A model generated the notes under the pieces. The model had not been told where the DNA came from. It saw only the letters and a list, made by a program, of their open reading frames with translations, and made no database searches. DNA of 64,000 nucleotides from Streptomyces hyaluromycini (GTDB lineage Bacteria; Actinomycetota; Actinomycetes; Streptomycetales; Streptomycetaceae). Below are positions 59,534 through 64,000 of this stretch, piece by piece (the stretch's first letter is position 1; each line of letters starts with the position of its first letter). The stretch covers positions 62,001 to 126,000 of the forward strand of contig NZ_BCFL01000038.1 of the NCBI RefSeq assembly GCF_002217755.1. The letters are read 5' to 3'. A program made the translations under genes and the position numbers.

Positions 59534-59938
59534 ATGCACCCCGTGCACCCCTTCCGTGAGGCCGTCGAGAACCACGACATGGACGCCGTGGCCGCCCTGC
59601 TGTCCGACGACGTCGTCTTCACCAGCCCGGTCGTGTTCAAGCCGTACCCGGGCAAGCCGATCACGGCCGCGATCCTGCGGGCGGTGTCGCAGGTGTTCGA
59701 GGACTTCGCCTACGTACGGGAGATCGCCAACCCGGACGGCCGCGACCACGCCCTCGTGTTCACGGCGACGGTCGCCGGCAAGAAGCTCCAGGGCTGCGAC
59801 TTCCTGCACTTCGACGAGGACGGGAAGATCGACGAGTTCACGGTGATGGTGCGCCCCTTGTCGGCCGCGCAGGCGCTGTCCGAGGCGATGGGTGCCCGGT
59901 TCGAGCAGATCGCCCAGGAGGCCGCCGCCGCCCGCTGA
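59534..59938 (+). CDS. SnoaL/NTF2-like small protein
   Basis: 134 residues from ATG 59534, with GAGGTGG six bases upstream; GTG 59525 is in the same frame. It has the single-domain cone-shaped NTF2 fold: HPFREAVENHDMDAVAALLSDDVVFTSP, then KPITAAILRAVSQVFEDFAYV, and EDGKIDEFTVMVRPLSAAQAL. Such proteins are polyketide cyclase-like or hydrolase-like, or carry no activity. Position opposite PadR suggests control by the same effector. Substrate unknown. Confidence 0.82.
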   Translation: MHPVHPFREAVENHDMDAVAALLSDDVVFTSPVVFKPYPGKPITAAILRAVSQVFEDFAYVREIANPDGRDHALVFTATVAGKKLQGCDFLHFDEDGKIDEFTVMVRPLSAAQALSEAMGARFEQIAQEAAAAR

Positions 59939-60022
59939 CCCCGGCAAAAGCGGCGGGCCCGGCTCCCGGATCGCCCGATCGAGGGACTGGTGGGGCCGGG
60001 CGCCGGCCACAAGACTCGGGCC

Positions 60023-60775
60023 ATGACCGCTTCCTCCGACCGGCCGCAGGCGCTCGCCTGGGACACCCCCGCGGCGGCGGCCGCCTACCGCGACCGTGAC
60101 ATGCGGCTGGCCCGGCAGCTGATCTTCCCCGCGGTCCTGGACCGGGTCGGCACTCCCCCGTACCCCGGCGCGGCCGTCCTCGACATCGGCTGCGGCACCG
60201 GCGCCCTGGCCCTGGAGCTCGCCGACGCCGGCGGCTGGTCGGTGCAGGGTGTCGACCCCTCGGCGCACATGCTGGACATCGCCCGCACCGACCGCCCCCA
60301 CCCGCGCGTCGACTACCGCCTCTTCGACGGCCGTTCGCTGGCCTGGATCCCGGACGGCACCGTCGACGCGGCCGTCTGCTGCCTGGTCTACTGCACCGAC
60401 CCCGACGACCTGCGGCTGGCCGCGCTGACCGCCGAGATCCACCGGGTGCTCCGGCCCGGCGCCCCCTATGTCCTCGCGGACCTCAACCCGGGCGCGGTGG
60501 GGGAACAGTTCGCCACGCTCCGGTACGGCGAGCCCGGCGCGTCCTACGCGGAGGGGGCGCCCGTGCCCACCGAGCTGCGCCGGCTCGACGGCGGCTGCGT
60601 CACGACCGTCTGCCACTACCGCTCCCTGTCCGCCTACACCGCCCTGCTCACCGGGGCCGGTTTCGGCGCGCCCGCCACCGACACCCCCGCCGTGACCGGG
60701 CCCGACCGGGCGGCCGGGCCGGGCCGGGCCCCGTACCTGCTGCTCAGTACCGCCCGTCCCGGGGCAGGCCGGTGA
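60023..60775 (+). CDS. Class I SAM-dependent methyltransferase
   Basis: 250 residues from ATG 60023. Motif I is AVLDIGCGTGALALELA (DIGCGTG at 54-60), acidic GVDPSAHMLDIAR for the ribose, and VDAAVCCLVYCTDPDDLR with LRPGAPYVLADL as later motifs. It matches ubiE-like or polyketide-type methyltransferases, but no substrate domain is evident. Its final 32 bp overlap the 3' end of the converging LAL regulator, unusual but with good codon use on both sides. AAGACT six bases before the start could be a -10 of a leaderless message. Confidence 0.87.
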   Translation: MTASSDRPQALAWDTPAAAAAYRDRDMRLARQLIFPAVLDRVGTPPYPGAAVLDIGCGTGALALELADAGGWSVQGVDPSAHMLDIARTDRPHPRVDYRLFDGRSLAWIPDGTVDAAVCCLVYCTDPDDLRLAALTAEIHRVLRPGAPYVLADLNPGAVGEQFATLRYGEPGASYAEGAPVPTELRRLDGGCVTTVCHYRSLSAYTALLTGAGFGAPATDTPAVTGPDRAAGPGRAPYLLLSTARPGAGR

Positions 60776-63581
60776 GCGCGTCGCGCAGCCCGGCGCGGGA
60801 GGAGACGCCGAGTTTCGGGAAGGCGCTGCTCAGGTGCGCTGCCACCGTGCGGGGCGAGAGGGAGAGCCGGGCGGCGATCTGCTTGTTGGTCAGCCCGGTC
60901 GCGGCCAGCTCGGCCGCCTGCAGTTCCTGCGGGGTGAGCAGGGCCGGGCGGTCCGCACCGGACGCCGTGCCGGGAACGGCGATGCCGCTGGCCCGCAGTT
61001 CGTTCGCGGCCCGTGCGGCCCAGGGTGCGGCGCCCAGGCGCTGGAAGGTGGTGAGCGCGGCGTCGAGATGGACCCGGGCCACCCGTCCGGCCCTGGCCCT
61101 GCGCAGCCGTTCGCCGTAGAGCAGGCGGATCCGTGCCCATTCGAAGGGCCAGCGCTGGGCGTCCGGGGTGGCGATGGCACTCTCGAACAGGTCGTGGGCG
61201 ACGACGTCCGGGGTGGCGGCGGCGCGGGCGGCGGCGGTCAGCATCGCCAGGCGGGGCGAGAGGGCGGGGATCCGGGTCTCGTCGACCGCGGCCACGTGGG
61301 CGGCGGCCTCCGCGTGGCGGCCGGTGCGGGCCGCGGTCTCGGCGAAGTCCAGGAAGAACCAGAGGGCATGGGGCTGGTACGGCGGCAGCTCGCCCGGGGT
61401 GACGACCGTCGCCAGGTGCCGGTACGCGCCCTCGAAGTCGGCGCTGCCGAGCGCGCACATCGCCCTGATGTGGGCGGCGTACAGGCCCAGCGTGTCCAGT
61501 CTCCGCGGGGCGCCCCAGGACACGAGGCGGTCGGCGACGGTCAGCGCGGTGCGGGTGTCGCCCCGGGCGGCGGCCAGCACGCCCCGCAGGTACCGGCAGG
61601 GCTGCGCCGTGAGCCGGTAGCTGTGCCGGTCGCACCAGCGCAGCCCCTCCTCGGTCAGTTCCGGTATGTCGTCCCACTGTCCGGAGTAGTAGGCGTCGTT
61701 GGCCAGCATGAAGCTCGCCTCGATCGCGGCGGCGACGGCTCCTCCGTCGCGGCCGCTGTCGACGACCCGGCGCAGGGCGACGCGGCAGCCGGGCAGGCGG
61801 TCGACGAAGGTGGCGGCGGCAGCCACCCCGATGACCCGTCTGAGGTCGGTCTCGCCGTCCAGGCCCGCGACGAGGCCGTCGAGCGTGTCCAGCACGGGCA
61901 GTGCCGCGTGCACGGGATCACCGAGGGCGCCGCGGAGCACCGGCAGCAGCGGCTCGGAGCCCGCCGACGGGGTGTCGCGCACCGCGTCGTCGAAGGTCCG
62001 CCACAGCTCCGGCCGGCCGCTGTAGAAGCACACCCGGACCAGGGTGAGCACCGCTTCGTGCAGGACGTCGGTGCTGAACCGGTTCTGCGGATTCCTGCCG
62101 CCGATCGCGCCGACGAGGAGTTTGTGAGCGGTGTCGGCGTCGCCCTCTCCGTTGACGAGCTGGCTGGCCGCGGCGGTCGCGGCGGCCAGTGAGTCGGGGT
62201 CCGTGGGATCGGCGAGCGCGGCGTCGGCCAGCAGGGCGCGTACGTTGCGCAGGTCGCCGGTGATGTTGGCGCCCAGGCAGGCCGCCTCGGTCAGCATCCT
62301 GGCCTTCGCCGCCCCGTCGAGGCTCAGCTCGGAGGCGCGCAGCAGGGTGGTGATGGCGCCGACGGCGTCACCGCGGCCCAGGGTGCGGTGGGCGACCTCG
62401 TACAAGAGGCCGGCCACCTCGTCGTCCGGCCCGATCGTGGCGTCGGCCAGATGGCGGGCGCGGTGTTCGGATCCCTCCGGGAACTCGCGGGCCAGGGCCA
62501 GGTGCCCGCGCCTGCGTTCGGCGCTCGTCGACAGCTCCAGGACCGCGGACCGGGTCAGCGGATGCCGGAAGACGAGCCGGCCCGACGCGGCGTCCACCCG
62601 CACCAGGCCCGCCTTCTCGGCGGGGGCGAGTGCGGCCGGGGCGTCGCCGCCCCCGGCCCGTCGCAGGATGCCCAGGTCGCCGGAGCCGTCGAGGACGGCG
62701 AGCAGCAGCAGTTCGCGCGCCGGTTCCGGCAGGGCGCCGACCCGGACGCCGTAGATCTTCTGCAGCCGGTCGGTGAGGGGCAGCGCGGCCGGCAGCGGCC
62801 CGCGGTCCGTCAGCTGGGCCTCGTCGAGGGTGGCCGGCAGTTCGAGCAGGGCGAGCGGGTTGCCGGCGGCCTCGGTGACCAGCCGTCGGCGGACCCTCGG
62901 CGTCATAGCCGGGAACCGCTCCGTGACCAGCCGGTGCGCGGACTCCGCGTCCAGCGGCCGGACCTCGTGGGTGGGCAGGCCGGTGCCGCTCAGGTAGGAC
63001 TCGTCGCCGGTCCGGGAGGCGGCCAGCAGGGCCAGCGGGCTGGTGCGGATGTGGCGGGCGAGGTTCGCCAGGACGACCGCGCTGGGACGGTCGAGCCAGG
63101 TCACCTGGTCGACGACCAGCGCGACGGGCCCGGCCGCGGCCGCGGTCCGGGACAGCAGGGTGCGGACGGCACCGGCGACGGCGAGGAGTTCGGCCGGCTG
63201 CTCGTCGGACAGGCCGAGGGCCGCCCGGAGCGTCCTCGCCTGGCGTGCGGGCAGTGCGGACATCTCGTCCGTCAGCGGCTGGAGCATCTGGTGCAGGGCC
63301 GAGAAGCTGACGCTCTCCTCGAAGGGCGAGCCCACCACCCTGACGACCCGGAAGCCCCGCTCGCCGGCCCGCCCCGCCGCGGCGTCCAGCAGGGCGCTCT
63401 TGCCCACGCCCGCGTCCCCGGTCAGCATCAGCGCGGCACCCCGGGTGGCGGCGGAGGCGAGGAACCCGTCGAGGAGGGCCAGTTCCGCCGACCGCCCGAC
63501 CAGGCGGACGCCCGGACCCGTAGCGGTCCCGGCAGCGAGGTGTGCGGAGCCTTCTCCGGCCGGAGTTGCGAGGGATGTCAT
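60744..63581 (-). CDS. LAL-type LuxR-family transcriptional regulator
   Basis: 945 residues from ATG 63581. The N-terminal AAA domain has Walker A GDAGVGKSALLDAA (Gly55-Ser62) and a Walker B with Gln in place of the second Asp (VALVVDQVTWLD), and about 470-850 is TPR-like. The C-terminal HTH is LTPQELQAAELAATGLTNKQIAARLSLSPRTVAAHLSSAFPKLGVSSRAGL, typical LuxR. These large ATP-binding regulators activate secondary metabolism or sugar genes. Its target is not evident; TetR gene remains follow. Convergent 32-bp overlap with the methyltransferase gene. Confidence 0.93.
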   Translation of the reverse strand: MTSLATPAGEGSAHLAAGTATGPGVRLVGRSAELALLDGFLASAATRGAALMLTGDAGVGKSALLDAAAGRAGERGFRVVRVVGSPFEESVSFSALHQMLQPLTDEMSALPARQARTLRAALGLSDEQPAELLAVAGAVRTLLSRTAAAAGPVALVVDQVTWLDRPSAVVLANLARHIRTSPLALLAASRTGDESYLSGTGLPTHEVRPLDAESAHRLVTERFPAMTPRVRRRLVTEAAGNPLALLELPATLDEAQLTDRGPLPAALPLTDRLQKIYGVRVGALPEPARELLLLAVLDGSGDLGILRRAGGGDAPAALAPAEKAGLVRVDAASGRLVFRHPLTRSAVLELSTSAERRRGHLALAREFPEGSEHRARHLADATIGPDDEVAGLLYEVAHRTLGRGDAVGAITTLLRASELSLDGAAKARMLTEAACLGANITGDLRNVRALLADAALADPTDPDSLAAATAAASQLVNGEGDADTAHKLLVGAIGGRNPQNRFSTDVLHEAVLTLVRVCFYSGRPELWRTFDDAVRDTPSAGSEPLLPVLRGALGDPVHAALPVLDTLDGLVAGLDGETDLRRVIGVAAAATFVDRLPGCRVALRRVVDSGRDGGAVAAAIEASFMLANDAYYSGQWDDIPELTEEGLRWCDRHSYRLTAQPCRYLRGVLAAARGDTRTALTVADRLVSWGAPRRLDTLGLYAAHIRAMCALGSADFEGAYRHLATVVTPGELPPYQPHALWFFLDFAETAARTGRHAEAAAHVAAVDETRIPALSPRLAMLTAAARAAATPDVVAHDLFESAIATPDAQRWPFEWARIRLLYGERLRRARAGRVARVHLDAALTTFQRLGAAPWAARAANELRASGIAVPGTASGADRPALLTPQELQAAELAATGLTNKQIAARLSLSPRTVAAHLSSAFPKLGVSSRAGLRDALTGLPRDGRY

Positions 63582-63721
63582 GGAGCTTCCCGTCGTGTCG
63601 AGTCGGTTCGGAACGGCGGCCCGACGCCGGTCGGGGGTTTTCGACGAGGTATTCAGCGGTGAATTCGACCAGCGGTGCGACGCGGGAGGAGTGCGGGGCG
63701 GCTCCTTCGCACGGCCGCGGC

Positions 63722-64000
63722 TCAGGTCGGCGGGGTCGCCGCCGCGCCCGCGACCGTGATGTCGGCGATCCGCTCCAGGTAACGGCTGTCGACGGGCTGA
63801 CGGGTCAGCAGCAGCCTGAAATGGATCGGCGAGACGAACAGTTCCAGCAGCGTGCGGCTGTCGACGTGGGCGGGGAGTTCACCCCGGGCCCTGGCGCGTT
63901 CCATCATGACCTCGGCGCCGGTGAGACGGTTCTCCCAGAACTCGTGCCGGGTCCGGGCGGCGTCGGCGTCGTCCACGTGGGCGGCGAAGCCCCGGACCAG
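63722..64000 (-). CDS. TetR-family regulator, C-terminal part, cut by the right edge
   Basis: Only the last 92 codons are seen; the frame continues beyond the window. The sequence LTGAEVMMERARARGELPAHVDSRTLLELFVSPIHFRLLLTRQPVDSRYLERI is the C-terminal dimerisation domain of TetR_C_16/AcrR-like proteins (the ARGELPAHVD segment is typical of the family). The HTH lies outside. It is upstream of the LAL regulator on the same strand with 140 bp between. Confidence 0.75.
   Translation of the reverse strand: MVRGFAAHVDDADAARTRHEFWENRLTGAEVMMERARARGELPAHVDSRTLLELFVSPIHFRLLLTRQPVDSRYLERIADITVAGAAATPPT

Noticed and set aside
63582..63721. Possible small gene between the LAL and TetR genes
   Set aside because: No open frame with plausible start, ribosome site and codon bias; treated as promoter region of the LAL gene with no recognised site.

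Overview
The window is about 72% GC chromosomal DNA from a Streptomyces. The evidence is G/C at nearly every third codon position, GTG and TTG starts, SsgA-family, WhiB-like, AfsR/SARP and LAL-type LuxR regulators, Tat-exported proteins, and a complete pcaV/pcaIJFHGBL cluster in the usual Streptomyces order. The gene order resembles a chromosome-arm-proximal part of S. coelicolor (judged from memory, not by alignment). I see no prophage, insertion sequence, CRISPR array or large biosynthetic cluster.

Layout. 1-6.2 kb: two secreted peptidases (X-Pro dipeptidyl peptidase, cut by the left edge, and an M1 aminopeptidase), a frameshifted macro-domain gene, an asparagine permease and a MerR regulator. 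6.2-13.3 kb: a fatty-acid/acyl-CoA block (fadA-fadB, a CaiB-LLM oxidoreductase pair and a divergent saccharopine-dehydrogenase-like enzyme). 13.3-20.9 kb: endonuclease V, a beta-propeller protein, the SsgA-like protein ssgD, an ABC-F protein behind a structured leader with a 3-codon ORF, dimethylargininase, and an acyl-ACP desaturase behind three 15-bp-spaced operator-like repeats. 20.9-26.1 kb: an unusual locus with a frameshifted two-domain AAA+ ATPase facing an operon-like string of two atypical tRNA genes, a zinc-ribbon SDR lacking the usual Tyr, and a short LRR protein, followed by a WhiB-like gene. 26.3-31.7 kb: a VOC protein, a LacI regulator, a divergent NHEJ-type pair (LigD-like polymerase and ATP-dependent ligase) and a DUF3048 lipoprotein. 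31.7-38.9 kb: protocatechuate catabolism, divergent from its MarR regulator. 38.9-49 kb: an SDR, a LuxR-type ATPase without the DNA-binding domain, a permease plus AnmK, a DUF2510 protein, and a TetR-PAP2-EamA group around an 18-bp-arm palindrome. 49-58.9 kb: Tat-exported phospholipase C, small secreted proteins, a large SARP regulator, and a VanX-like dipeptidase, sigma factor and NlpC/P60 endopeptidase. 58.9-64 kb: a PadR/SnoaL pair, a methyltransferase, a LAL regulator and a TetR fragment cut by the right edge.

How parts work together. The pca genes are translationally coupled by 4-bp or TGATG overlaps and take protocatechuate to succinyl-CoA and acetyl-CoA; the ring-cleavage subunits pcaHG sit behind a dispersed repeat that may split the transcript. 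The fad block is coupled in the same way. SARP-type heptamer repeats with 11-bp period lie just downstream of the SARP gene and just upstream of a probably leaderless dipeptidase gene, suggesting a cell-wall-remodelling module under SARP control.

Three probable single-base indels (macro-domain gene, both ends of the AAA+ gene) could be real decay or assembly errors; reads are needed to decide. Four copies of a dispersed intergenic hairpin repeat sit at gene ends.
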